64,000 nucleotides of DNA from Salisediminibacterium beveridgei (GTDB lineage Bacteria > Bacillota > Bacilli > Bacillales > Salisediminibacteriaceae): contig NZ_CP012502.1 of NCBI RefSeq assembly GCF_001721685.1, forward strand, positions 1,860,001 through 1,924,000, in the 5' to 3' direction. Position 1 is the first letter of the stretch; the number at the start of each line of letters is the position of its first letter. The notes under the pieces are model-generated. The model saw only the letters and a program-made list of their open reading frames with translations, did not search any database and was not told the DNA's origin. The translations under genes were made by a program, and so were the position numbers. Positions 1 through 7,744 of the stretch are shown in pieces.

Positions 1-331
1 CAGAATCGATACCTTGGATCATTTCTTGACCGGGTTTAATCCCAAATTGCTTCGCCATCCGTTTTTGAAAAGAAGAAATCAACAGATTCATCATTAAAAG
101 TGAAGCTTTCTTTTCTTTAATCACCTTAAAGATATCCATGTCTTTCCACTTATTTTCTTCCCGAATGGATTGAAACCTTTGCTCATCAAGTTCTACACAG
201 ACTGTATCCGGCTGTTCGCTTTCAATCACGTCCTTGACCTGTTCAGCGCTTTGCTTGGATACGTGGGCCGTACCGACAAGTATCACTTCTTTATCATCAA
301 TTCTTAAACGCTTTATGTTTTCTTCAGTCAT
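1..331 (-). CDS. TraB/PrgY-family protein, N-terminal part (runs off window)
   Basis: Only the first 110 residues are present; the gene continues beyond base 1. The translation has the TraB-family opening GTAHVSKQSAEQV at residues 20-32, followed by a CVELDEQRF segment, both characteristic of TraB/PrgY/GumN-like proteins. Members are membrane-associated proteins; enterococcal PrgY limits pheromone activity, but the role of the chromosomal Bacillaceae members is not established. The ATG at 331 is preceded by an AAGAGGG ribosome binding site. It is divergent from the DUF2621 gene, with a 159-base gap that must hold both promoters. The family call is firm; the function is unknown. Confidence 0.8.
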   Translation of the reverse strand, partial: MTEENIKRLRIDDKEVILVGTAHVSKQSAEQVKDVIESEQPDTVCVELDEQRFQSIREENKWKDMDIFKVIKEKKASLLMMNLLISSFQKRMAKQFGIKPGQEMIQGIDS

Positions 332-490
332 TGTCGACCCTCTTTGCGGAAATTATTTTCTACACGCTTTGTACTATACCATTTTTACAGATGGAATGCT
401 TCCTGCACGGTCATTTTTTACTGCATCCTGACAAAATTCTTTTCATCTTCGTATTTATTGCGTAAACTGTAGAAAGAGGGGGTTTCTTCT

Positions 491-925
491 ATGAACGATT
501 GGTTTATGTGGTTTATTATACTTTGGTCCATCTTCATTTTTGTAATGGTGGCCATCGGCGGATACTTCATGTTCCGGAAGTTTTTGAAAAAGATGCCTAA
601 AGAAGATGGGAAATCCATTCTTGATTGGCAGGATTTTTATATTCAGCAAACGTTGCATCTCTGGACCGATGAAAAAAAAGCCCTTCTCAACGAATTGGTA
701 GAGCCTGTTCCGGAACTTTTCCGCGACGTAGCCAAAGGTAAAATCGCAGGTAAGATCGGAGAACTTGCACTTAAGGAAAATGCCGATGAAATGACCGAAG
801 ATCTGATTATTCGGGGTTATATTCTTGCTACACCAAAGCGGGATCATAAATTTCTCCGGAAAAAACTTCAGGAAAAAGGTATCGATGCCACTCCTTATGA
901 ATCGTATTTCTCTATGTCTTCATAG
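491..925 (+). CDS. yneK: DUF2621 family membrane protein (YneK-like)
   Basis: A 144-residue protein with one N-terminal membrane segment (about residues 5-28, WFMWFIILWSIFIFVMVAIG) and a soluble helical C-terminal part. The length and context next to CcdC match B. subtilis YneK (DUF2621), whose function is unknown. The start ATG follows AGAGGGGGTTTC. It is one of only two plus-strand genes in the window, is convergent with ccdC and has its own terminator. In B. subtilis the following genes are cotM and small acid-soluble spore protein genes; here the next gene is TraB-like. No enzyme motif is visible. The identification rests on family resemblance recalled from memory and on position. Confidence 0.72.
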   Translation: MNDWFMWFIILWSIFIFVMVAIGGYFMFRKFLKKMPKEDGKSILDWQDFYIQQTLHLWTDEKKALLNELVEPVPELFRDVAKGKIAGKIGELALKENADEMTEDLIIRGYILATPKRDHKFLRKKLQEKGIDATPYESYFSMSS

Positions 926-932
926 AATCAAA

Positions 933-970
933 GAAAGGAACCGGCACGAAAAAGCTGGTTCCTTTCTTTT
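933..970 (+). terminator. Rho-independent terminator after the DUF2621 gene
   Basis: Arms at 934-945 and 954-965 form a 12-bp stem (AAAGGAACCGGC with GCTGGTTCCTTT, one G-T pair), followed by CTTTT. The remaining bases up to ccdC (971-1139) show nothing I recognise. Confidence 0.8.
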
Positions 971-1139
971 GAGTTTAACGATGTGAATGATTATTGTTGT
1001 TACTCAGAAGCTGTTATTCGATTTATCCACGCGACAATCGACGCATGTCAACACTTACTGCCCCTCTGGTATCGCTCTCATATGCTCATGAATAATGGAC
1101 TGTAAAAATCAACAATCAGCTTGAACATAGCCTATTGCT

Positions 1140-1703
1140 TTAAACCGAACGTGGTCCCGTCAGATCCTCGTCTTTGTCATCAACCTCTTCATCTGGGCTT
1201 TTTTGTGTTTTCAAGTCATGTTCACTGAATTCCTGACTCCACTTTAATTGACGGTGTACTTCCTTAAATTTAAAGAACATTGCAATTCGCCAAGGAAGGA
1301 GCATTCCGAAGGCAAGAATGAAAAACATGCCCGCCAAGACTTCATATTCGAAGTGAATATCCAGAAGCAATTTCACGATGAGCCGAATGACCAGAAGCGA
1401 TATCAGGATAACCGGTAAAAGCTTGGTGCGCTTCATAAAAACATCCTGTCCACGGATTTCGAAATGGCTGGTCTTTATCAAAAGAATCGAGAACAGCAGT
1501 CCCACAGAGAAGGCTTCAATAACCTCAAGCCAGGTAATCTGTTGCACAGGCGGGTATAAAAACATCAAAAAACCAGTTGACATGGCAAGAGGAGGAATCA
1601 GAATCTTCCTGGCACTCGCTGGTTTCTTCATAGCTCTCATACGGATAAACATTGCCAGCAGTGCCATCCCGGCTGCTGCAATTGTAAACAGTATTCCATA
1701 CAT
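1140..1703 (-). CDS. ccdC: CcdC family membrane protein
   Basis: A 187-residue protein with about five hydrophobic segments and a charged C-terminal tail ending in an acidic stretch (DEEVDDKDEDLTG). Sequence style and position beside the yneK homologue match CcdC (B. subtilis YneJ), a member of the ccdA locus associated with cytochrome c maturation but reported dispensable for it. An in-frame GTG lies at 1712, but it sits on top of the GAGGAG ribosome site; the ATG at 1703 has about 8 bases of spacing and is chosen. The neighbouring B. subtilis genes ccdA and yneI are not here. Upstream lie the Lgt-like and thioredoxin-like genes, so this looks like a membrane redox locus. Confidence 0.72.
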   Translation of the reverse strand: MYGILFTIAAAGMALLAMFIRMRAMKKPASARKILIPPLAMSTGFLMFLYPPVQQITWLEVIEAFSVGLLFSILLIKTSHFEIRGQDVFMKRTKLLPVILISLLVIRLIVKLLLDIHFEYEVLAGMFFILAFGMLLPWRIAMFFKFKEVHRQLKWSQEFSEHDLKTQKSPDEEVDDKDEDLTGPRSV

Positions 1704-1754
1704 CACAGGCACTCCTCTCTTCTAACGCGGCTATTATACCACAGTGATCTATTT

Positions 1755-2369
1755 TTATACACGAAATGGCGAGAGAAGAGTCCATATAGCCATAACAATA
1801 ACGACATAATAGACAAGCGGTTTGATCCCAGCGTTTCGATCAAAGTATATAAATCGGCCTGTCATAACCAATATTAATAAAAATACGGTATATAGATTCA
1901 CTGGATGAACGGTAATCTCATCGACTTGAAATCCGAATGGGAGCGGACTAACCGCACCAATCTGACGGATGCCGAATAAAAATACCATCGCGCCCAAAAT
2001 GGCACCACCCATCAAAGCTTCGCCCATGATAAGAGGCCATTTGCGTAACCAGGCATTCACCAGCATCCAGCCAAAAGCAAATAGGAGAGCCATTTCCATC
2101 GCCAAAGGGCCACCCGTGAAATAGAGGGCATTCATTGGGTCTCGCAATAGTGCAGGCGCAGTAATAACCGGCCAGAATTTGAAGATGACAATCGCACCGA
2201 ATAAAGCCCAGGTCATTTGGTCTGTTATTTTCTCGCGTTCGTTAATTTCGAGCCATTTTAAATAATAGTCAACCACAAAGAAAGCAGTTATAACACCTGC
2301 TAATAAAAAGAGCAATTCCATGGACAAACTGAGCGGCCCCAGTGAAAATGTTCTATACGCTTCAAACAT
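1755..2369 (-). CDS. Polytopic membrane protein resembling a degenerate Lgt
   Basis: A 204-residue protein with about seven hydrophobic segments. Several spots resemble prolipoprotein diacylglyceryl transferase (Lgt): the N-terminal LGPLSLSMELLFLLAG, a DPMNALYFTGGPLAMEMALL stretch where Lgt has its GG(M/L)SFHGG motif, and a VHPVNLYTVFLL stretch where Lgt has a (R)HPTQLYE motif. The catalytic histidine and arginine environment of real Lgt is absent, so it is unlikely to modify lipoproteins. It starts 3 bases after the stop of the upstream thioredoxin-like gene, which implies co-transcription and perhaps a shared redox or cytochrome role. The Lgt relationship is an inference from pattern similarity and not a proven homology. 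Confidence 0.55.
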   Translation of the reverse strand: MFEAYRTFSLGPLSLSMELLFLLAGVITAFFVVDYYLKWLEINEREKITDQMTWALFGAIVIFKFWPVITAPALLRDPMNALYFTGGPLAMEMALLFAFGWMLVNAWLRKWPLIMGEALMGGAILGAMVFLFGIRQIGAVSPLPFGFQVDEITVHPVNLYTVFLLILVMTGRFIYFDRNAGIKPLVYYVVIVMAIWTLLSPFRV

Positions 2370-2372
2370 ACT

Positions 2373-2918
2373 TTACAATCCTTCCTGTAACAATCGCACT
2401 TGAGTTCTTATTTCATTAGCAGTGATTCCACCGGTTTTCCGGTGCTCAATGACACCATCCGCGTTAATAAATACCGTTGTTGGTACAGGGGGGACATAGT
2501 AACTGCCTGCAATACCTCCACCATCATCCAATACATTTACAAATGTCAAACTATGTTCCTCGATAAATGACTGGGCATCGGCTTCCTGGTCTGAAGCTGT
2601 AGCATTGACACCGATGAACTGGACTTCTTCTCCAAAAGCTTGGTGAGCTTCTTCCATGGCCTCTGAGGACGCTTTGCAATAGGGACACCAGGACGTCCAG
2701 AAATAGATCACTGCAGGTACTCCCTCGTTGTCACTATAGGAAAACGTATCACCTGTGAATGTTTCCGCCTGAAAAACAGGAGCAATATGACCTGGCTGTG
2801 GATAAACAGCAGCTGTATAATTCCCGCTTTCGAACCGGTTTTGTTCATTACCCAACCAAAGAAAGAAAACGGCTGCGATCGCCATCATGATAAACATCAC
2901 ACGTTTCAAATGGATCAT
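2373..2918 (-). CDS. Membrane-anchored thioredoxin-like protein (TlpA/ResA type)
   Basis: A 181-residue protein with an N-terminal membrane anchor (about residues 6-23) and a thioredoxin fold carrying the active site WCPYC (TSWCPYCKAS), the VPTTVFINADG strand and cis-proline loop. Such proteins act outside the membrane as thiol-disulfide oxidoreductases, for example reducing apocytochrome c haem-binding cysteines in ResA. The reading frame is open for 24 more codons, but the ATG at 2918 has an excellent AAGGAGGG site 7 bases upstream. It leads a three-gene run with the Lgt-like gene and ccdC. The substrate cannot be read from sequence; the fold and active site are clear. Confidence 0.85.
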   Translation of the reverse strand: MIHLKRVMFIMMAIAAVFFLWLGNEQNRFESGNYTAAVYPQPGHIAPVFQAETFTGDTFSYSDNEGVPAVIYFWTSWCPYCKASSEAMEEAHQAFGEEVQFIGVNATASDQEADAQSFIEEHSLTFVNVLDDGGGIAGSYYVPPVPTTVFINADGVIEHRKTGGITANEIRTQVRLLQEGL

Positions 2919-3002
2919 TTTCTCCCTCCTTATATACACAACCGGGTATGCACTCGTGTCAGTATAGCGGAAACAGCTGATAAAAATCAAGCTGTTGAAT
3001 TG

Positions 3003-3031
3003 AAAAACCGCTCCTGATGAGGAGCGGTTTT
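3003..3031 (-). terminator. Rho-independent terminator after copZ
   Basis: Arms 3004-3015 and 3020-3031 form a perfect 12-bp stem (AAAACCGCTCCT with AGGAGCGGTTTT) around a 4-base loop. On the minus strand it ends in a T run, just past the copZ stop. Confidence 0.88.
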
Positions 3032-3045
3032 GTCCGGTTCAATCC

Positions 3046-3252
3046 TTATTTAGGATCAAAGCCCTGATCTTCAATTTCCGTTTTCATTTTGGACACTTCT
3101 ACCATGTTCTCATCATACTCCACAGTGACATTCTTTGCGTCAAGATTCACTTCCGCTTTCGAAACACCGTTCAAGGAAGTCAATGCCCCTTCTACTGATG
3201 ATTTGCAATGTCCACACGTCATACCATCCACTTCAATAATATCCGTTTTCAT
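3046..3252 (-). CDS. copZ: Copper chaperone CopZ
   Basis: A 68-residue single heavy-metal-associated domain with the Cu(I)-binding motif GMTCGHCKSS (cysteines about residues 13 and 16) and the ferredoxin-like beta-alpha-beta pattern of Atx1/CopZ. It binds Cu(I) in the cytoplasm and hands it to the CopA ATPase or the CsoR repressor. It is the last gene of csoR-copA-copZ, 30 bases after copA, with its own AAAGGAGAG ribosome site, and is followed by a strong terminator. B. subtilis has copZ before copA, so the order here is inverted, as in some other Firmicutes. Confidence 0.95.
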   Translation of the reverse strand: MKTDIIEVDGMTCGHCKSSVEGALTSLNGVSKAEVNLDAKNVTVEYDENMVEVSKMKTEIEDQGFDPK

Positions 3253-3282
3253 GCTTTATCTCTCCTTTGAATAAAATTTATA

Positions 3283-5676
3283 TTAATCCACCTTTACGCG
3301 TTTAAGTCGTAAAGAATTAGAAACAACAGATACGGAGCTGAATGCCATTGCTGCCCCGGCAACCCATGGAGCAAGAAAGCCAAGAGCTGCTATCGGTAGA
3401 CCGATGGAGTTGTAAATGAAAGCCCAGAAAAGATTCTGTTTAATGTTTCGCATAGTCAGATGACTCAAGCGGATTGCCTGCGGAATGCTGCGGAGATCCC
3501 CGCGCATCAGCGTAATGTCAGCTGCTTCCATGGCTACATCCGTTCCTGTGCCAATCGCCATCCCGATATCTGCCATCGCAAGTGCCGGCGCATCGTTTAT
3601 CCCGTCACCGACCATAATAACACGTTTCCCCTGCTTTTGAAGTTCTTTTACTTTCATGGCTTTTTCTTCAGGGAGTACTTCACTGAAGACCTGATCGATA
3701 CCGACAGAAGCTGCAATTGCCCGAGCCGTCCGTTCATTATCACCTGTAAGCATCACAACCTCATAACCTAAGTCATGGAGTTGACGGACGGCTTGTTGAG
3801 ACGTTTCTTTCACTTGATCCGCCACTGCAATCAGTGCAGCTGCTTCACCATCAAAACCAACAATCATAACGGTTTTTCCTTGTTGCTCCAGTTCAGCCAT
3901 CTGCTCTTCAAAAGAACTGACATCAATGTCTTCACTTATCATCAGTTTACGGGTACCAATCAGCAATTTTCTTCCTTCGATGACACCTGAAAGTCCATGA
4001 CCAGGCACTGCGGTAAAATCATCAACTTTAACGGTTTCAATTTCCTGTTCCTGTGCATAATGCACGATGGCTTCACCCAATGGATGCTCCGAATAAGCTT
4101 CAATTGAAGCTGCCAATTTCACCAGATACGCTTCGTCTTTTAATTGATTAGACAAAAGCATAACATTCGTTACTTCCGGTGTTCCATTGGTAATCGTACC
4201 GGTCTTATCGAGAACGACGGTATCGGTGTGGTGAGCTCTCTCCAAATGTTCGCCGCCTTTATACAATATACCTGTCTCTGCTCCTTTACCTGTGCCGACC
4301 ATGATTGATGTTGGTGTAGCAAGTCCTAATGCACAAGGGCAGGCAATCACAAGTACTGCGGTGAAATTAATCAATGCAACTTGAAACGAAGCTCCCGCGA
4401 AAAAATACCAGCCTACAAAAGACAAAATCGCAATCATAACGGCACCAGGAACAAAATAGCCGGAAATAATATCCACCATTCTCTGAATGGGTGCTTTGGA
4501 ACCCTGTGCCTGCTCCACGACTTTGATGATTTGCGCAAGAGTGGTTTCTTTTCCAATCTTAGTTGCTTCAAAATAGAGCGAACCATTCTTATTGATTGTG
4601 GCCCCGATCATTTCATCGCCTTTGTTCTTTTCAACCGGTATGCTTTCCCCTGTCAGCATGGATTCATCAACTGAAGAATAACCATCTGTGACGATTCCGT
4701 CTACAGGAATTTTCTCCCCAGGTTTCACTTTAATGATATCACCTTTTTGAACATCATCAATTGCAACCTGCACTTCGGCGCCGTTTCGAACAACCGTTGC
4801 CGTTCGTGCCTGCATACCCATCAGTTTTTTGATCGCTTCTGACGTTTGTCCTTTGGCTCTTGCTTCAAGCAGTTTGCCAAGTAAAATCAACGTAATGATA
4901 ACGGCACTGGTTTCAAAGAACAAATACACTTCGCCAACCAGTACAAGATACACTGAATAAAAGTAAGCAGCGGATGTCCCCATTGCTACAAGAACATCCA
5001 TATTCGCGCTGCCGCCTCTCAGAGATTTATATGCACCTCTGTAGAATTGCCAGCCTGCATAGAATTGAACCGGTGTTGCAAGAGCCCATTGGAAATAGCC
5101 ATTCATCAGCCAATGAGGCAACAGCATTTCCTGAGGGTAGAAATGATCAATCATTGTCACAAATAACGGCAGAGAGAAAGCGAGAGCGAAAATAAAGAGG
5201 AATTTCTGTCTCTTCACATGCTCATCCTTTTTATCGCGTTTACTTTCCTCATTTCCCGCAATGGCTTTTGCCTTAAAACCGATTTTTTTCACTTTATCAT
5301 AGAGGTCCTGTTCATCGACCAGACCGGGAATATAACTTACCTGGCCACGTTCCATGGCGAGGTTTACGGATACTGAATCGACACCTGCAGTCTTCCCAAG
5401 CACTTTTTCAATTCTGGCAGAACAGGCCGCACAGGTCATTCCTTCGATATCAAATTCTACAGTTTCTTGATCAACAGAAAAGCCGAGCTTCTCGATTTTC
5501 TGAATGATGTCTTCTGTGGTAACTTTATCCTCATCATAAGTTACCGTAGCGCGCTCCATCGTCAGGTTAACAGTGGCGTCCACGTCTTCCTGCTTATTCA
5601 GCACTTTCTCTATACGTGAGGAACAGGATGCGCAGGTCATACCCGTTACCGGTAACTCAACCGTTTTCTTTGCCAT
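3283..5676 (-). CDS. copA: Copper-exporting P1B-type ATPase CopA
   Basis: A 797-residue Cu(I)-translocating P-type ATPase in the cytoplasmic membrane. Two N-terminal metal-binding domains carry GMTCASC and GMTCAAC motifs (about residues 12-19 and 80-87). The transmembrane metal site CPC is at about residue 445, the phosphorylation motif DKTGT near 489, SEHPLGEA near 530 and GDGINDAPA near 692. Full-length for B. subtilis-type CopA. It lies 10 bases downstream of csoR and upstream of copZ, so repression by CsoR and induction by copper are expected. No anomalies were seen. Confidence 0.96.
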   Translation of the reverse strand: MAKKTVELPVTGMTCASCSSRIEKVLNKQEDVDATVNLTMERATVTYDEDKVTTEDIIQKIEKLGFSVDQETVEFDIEGMTCAACSARIEKVLGKTAGVDSVSVNLAMERGQVSYIPGLVDEQDLYDKVKKIGFKAKAIAGNEESKRDKKDEHVKRQKFLFIFALAFSLPLFVTMIDHFYPQEMLLPHWLMNGYFQWALATPVQFYAGWQFYRGAYKSLRGGSANMDVLVAMGTSAAYFYSVYLVLVGEVYLFFETSAVIITLILLGKLLEARAKGQTSEAIKKLMGMQARTATVVRNGAEVQVAIDDVQKGDIIKVKPGEKIPVDGIVTDGYSSVDESMLTGESIPVEKNKGDEMIGATINKNGSLYFEATKIGKETTLAQIIKVVEQAQGSKAPIQRMVDIISGYFVPGAVMIAILSFVGWYFFAGASFQVALINFTAVLVIACPCALGLATPTSIMVGTGKGAETGILYKGGEHLERAHHTDTVVLDKTGTITNGTPEVTNVMLLSNQLKDEAYLVKLAASIEAYSEHPLGEAIVHYAQEQEIETVKVDDFTAVPGHGLSGVIEGRKLLIGTRKLMISEDIDVSSFEEQMAELEQQGKTVMIVGFDGEAAALIAVADQVKETSQQAVRQLHDLGYEVVMLTGDNERTARAIAASVGIDQVFSEVLPEEKAMKVKELQKQGKRVIMVGDGINDAPALAMADIGMAIGTGTDVAMEAADITLMRGDLRSIPQAIRLSHLTMRNIKQNLFWAFIYNSIGLPIAALGFLAPWVAGAAMAFSSVSVVSNSLRLKRVKVD

Positions 5677-5686
5677 GATCCATCAC

Positions 5687-6016
5687 CTACGATTTCGTAA
5701 ATTGTTCGAACACTTTCATCAGTTCTTCAATACTCGCTTCCCCGTTGCCGTCTTCAACTGCCTGACTGACACATCCTTTTGTGTGATCTTCAAGGATCTG
5801 AAATCCCGCACGTTTCAATGCAGCATTGATCGCTGAAATCTGTACAAGAATATCAACACAATAACGGTCCTCATCAACCATCTTCTGTATGCCTCTAACT
5901 TGTCCTTCAACGCGTTTCAACCGCTGTATCAGGAGTTTCTTTTCATCTTCTGTCCGCATCTTCACCGGTATTTTTCCCGACTGTAAAGGGATCGTCAATT
6001 TGTCATCCACTGACAT
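5687..6016 (-). CDS. csoR: Copper-sensing transcriptional repressor CsoR
   Basis: A 109-residue DUF156/CsoR family protein. The Cu(I) ligands of the family are visible: cysteine in DRYCVDILVQ, histidine in EDHTKGC and the cysteine of the same segment, giving the C-H-C pattern. The helical start RLKRVEGQVRGIQKM is typical. It represses the copper operon until Cu(I) binds. A GTG at 6019 also keeps the frame, but ATG at 6016 has better spacing from AGGAAG. It is the first gene of csoR-copA-copZ, preceded by a consensus promoter with a candidate operator. The N-terminus is about ten residues longer than the usual core. Confidence 0.95.
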   Translation of the reverse strand: MSVDDKLTIPLQSGKIPVKMRTEDEKKLLIQRLKRVEGQVRGIQKMVDEDRYCVDILVQISAINAALKRAGFQILEDHTKGCVSQAVEDGNGEASIEELMKVFEQFTKS

Positions 6017-6040
6017 CACCTCTTCCTGTAATCTAGTTAC

Positions 6041-6069
6041 ACTATACCCCCGTACAGTATATGTGTCAA
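6041..6069 (-). promoter_or_regulatory. csoR-copA-copZ promoter with CsoR-type operator in the spacer
   Basis: On the minus strand TTGACA (6064-6069) is separated by 17 bases from TATAGT (6041-6046), a near-perfect sigma-A promoter. The spacer holds ATACTGTACGGGGGTAT, a G-tract pseudo-palindrome like known CsoR operators. Repressor bound here would block RNA polymerase. The promoter is read directly; operator function is inferred. Confidence 0.8.
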
Positions 6070-6111
6070 GCTAAAGAGAAGAGAACTCGTCTTTGGAGCT
6101 CCCCTTACCCT

Positions 6112-7200
6112 CTATTTGTGAGTCATCGGCTGCCGTTCCCACCATTGATCAATAACCTGTTTGATTTGATCAGTGATCAGATGTTCAGATGTATGTTGTA
6201 TGTTCAAGAATTGATAATGTTTCCCTTTAGCAGAGTTCCCTTGACTGAAACGATATCTCGGATCATAGTAATGTTCCAGCAGAATTGCAAAGAGAGATTC
6301 ATATTCCTGTTTTTCTATATCAGCATCTGCTTGTAGTCTATGACCATCATCCAGCCGTTTTCGAATAACTTTATATGCTTCTGCAATTCTCTCGCTGAAC
6401 GAATCAGGTTGATAGTCTTCCATTATGTTTGCAACACGTCGTTTCAGATCATCATACATTTCGATGACATGGCCGTTATCTTTTGCATTCATAATAAATT
6501 CCGGTAATGTAATTCGCCCGATGCGCTTACTCTCTGCTTCTAAAATCAGCATTTTATCTTTTTCCAATTTTTGAAGATCCCAAACCAAATTCCATTCAAA
6601 TTGCTTTTGCGTAGAGGGATCTTTACCAATGTGACCGAAAACAGAGCCTCTATGAGCAGCCAAGCCTTCCAGATCCAGCACCGGATAGCCCTGTTCCTGT
6701 AGTTCAAGCAGCCATTTTGTCTTCCCGGTGCCCGTATGACCACCGAGAACAATGGTTTGCCAGGATACTTCTGATAATCTCTTCAATTCACTCTGCACAT
6801 ATTTCCGGATAGAACGAACGCCGCCTTCCAGTTGTCCTGCAGGAAACTGAAGTGATTTTAAAAACGACACAAGTATCCCACTGCGCATCCCCCCCCTTGC
6901 GCAGGAGAGAATCAACTCCCGATCAGGGTAGGTATCAAGAATACTTTGAAATTCATTATATAGTGTTGTCAATTTACCAGAAAGGATCTTTACCCCTTCT
7001 TCTTTTGCTTTTTCTTGACCGATTTGCTTGTAAATCGTTCCCACCCGTTCCCGCTCTTCATTTGAAAAAAGCGGGATCGAAATACTGTCAGGATGATGAA
7101 ATTCTGCAAACTCAGCCGGCGAACGAACATCCACCAGGACCTGTTTAGACAAATCCAATTCGTCGTAATAATATTTCATATAAGACTGATGCTGGTGCAT
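6112..7200 (-). CDS. selU: tRNA 2-selenouridine synthase (MnmH/YbbB)
   Basis: A 362-residue protein, close to the 364 residues of E. coli SelU. It has an N-terminal rhodanese domain with the catalytic loop CARGGMRSG (cysteine about residue 99) and a C-terminal P-loop domain with GGHTGTGKTKW near residue 155. The enzyme geranylates 2-thiouridine at the wobble position of Lys, Glu and Gln tRNAs and replaces sulfur with selenium using selenophosphate. It therefore needs a selenophosphate synthetase (SelD) elsewhere. The gene sits between the copper operon and yneF, a place where B. subtilis has nothing comparable. The catalytic loop is encoded across an eight-G tract (6889-6896), a possible slippage site. 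The frame is intact here. Confidence 0.93.
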   Translation of the reverse strand: MHQHQSYMKYYYDELDLSKQVLVDVRSPAEFAEFHHPDSISIPLFSNEERERVGTIYKQIGQEKAKEEGVKILSGKLTTLYNEFQSILDTYPDRELILSCARGGMRSGILVSFLKSLQFPAGQLEGGVRSIRKYVQSELKRLSEVSWQTIVLGGHTGTGKTKWLLELQEQGYPVLDLEGLAAHRGSVFGHIGKDPSTQKQFEWNLVWDLQKLEKDKMLILEAESKRIGRITLPEFIMNAKDNGHVIEMYDDLKRRVANIMEDYQPDSFSERIAEAYKVIRKRLDDGHRLQADADIEKQEYESLFAILLEHYYDPRYRFSQGNSAKGKHYQFLNIQHTSEHLITDQIKQVIDQWWERQPMTHK

Positions 7201-7334
7201 AGTCAGTCATCTCCTTTTTTCAGCTGCATACGATTCAAAAGTCTGGCTTGTCGACATGCTAATGGCGAAAGACTGCGCTGTTTTTATACTTTAATTTTAA
7301 TCTTTCATCAAGGTACAACGTTTCTATCCGTATG

Positions 7335-7364
7335 AAAAAACACTCCTGACAAGTCCGGAGTGCT
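7335..7364 (-). terminator. Terminator after yneF
   Basis: Arms about 7339-7346 and 7357-7364 pair AGCACTCC with GGAGTGTT on the minus strand (one G-T pair), followed by T6. It lies just after the yneF stop and before selU. Confidence 0.75.
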
Positions 7365-7372
7365 TCCATTCG

Positions 7373-7588
7373 TTACTTATCCTGTTGATTCTGCATCGCC
7401 TTCATCATTTGGTTGATCTTCTTTTGTGATGGATTCTGACCCATTTGCATCATCATCACACGAAGCATCTTTTCGTTGATTGGCGGATTCTTTTTCATGT
7501 AACTCATCATGTACTGTCTTGCAATGAAAAAGCCTATGGCAATCCCCGCAAGAAGTGCGATGACACCGATTAATATATTAATCCACAT
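7373..7588 (-). CDS. yneF: YneF family membrane protein (UPF0154)
   Basis: A 71-residue protein with one N-terminal membrane segment (residues 2-25, [21 protein letters not shown]) and a basic cytoplasmic tail containing the conserved [25 protein letters not shown] region of the UPF0154 family. Function unknown. GGAGGGTC precedes the ATG. In B. subtilis sirA (yneE) separates tkt and yneF; here only 156 bases separate them and sirA is missing. It has its own terminator. Confidence 0.93.
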   Translation of the reverse strand: MWINILIGVIALLAGIAIGFFIARQYMMSYMKKNPPINEKMLRVMMMQMGQNPSQKKINQMMKAMQNQQDK

Positions 7589-7702
7589 CGGCGTTGACCC
7601 TCCTTCAGTTTCCTCTGTATCGAGTTTCTGCTTATTGTTTTAACCCTGTTCATTATACATGAATGAAAGTTAAATGGAAAGACTGATAAATAAAAAAATA
7701 AT

Positions 7703-7735
7703 AGGAACTGAACGAGGATGAACCTGTTCAGTTCC
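7703..7735 (-). terminator. Terminator after tkt
   Basis: A perfect 11-bp stem, AGGAACTGAAC (7703-7713) with GTTCAGTTCCT (7725-7735), and an 11-base loop, followed on the minus strand by a T-rich run. It lies 9 bases past the tkt stop. Confidence 0.88.
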
Positions 7736-7744
7736 TGATTCATT

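Noticed and set aside
3046-6069. Copper cluster as a recently acquired island
   Set aside because: No flanking repeats, tRNA, integrase or obvious base-composition shift is visible; the codon style resembles the neighbours.
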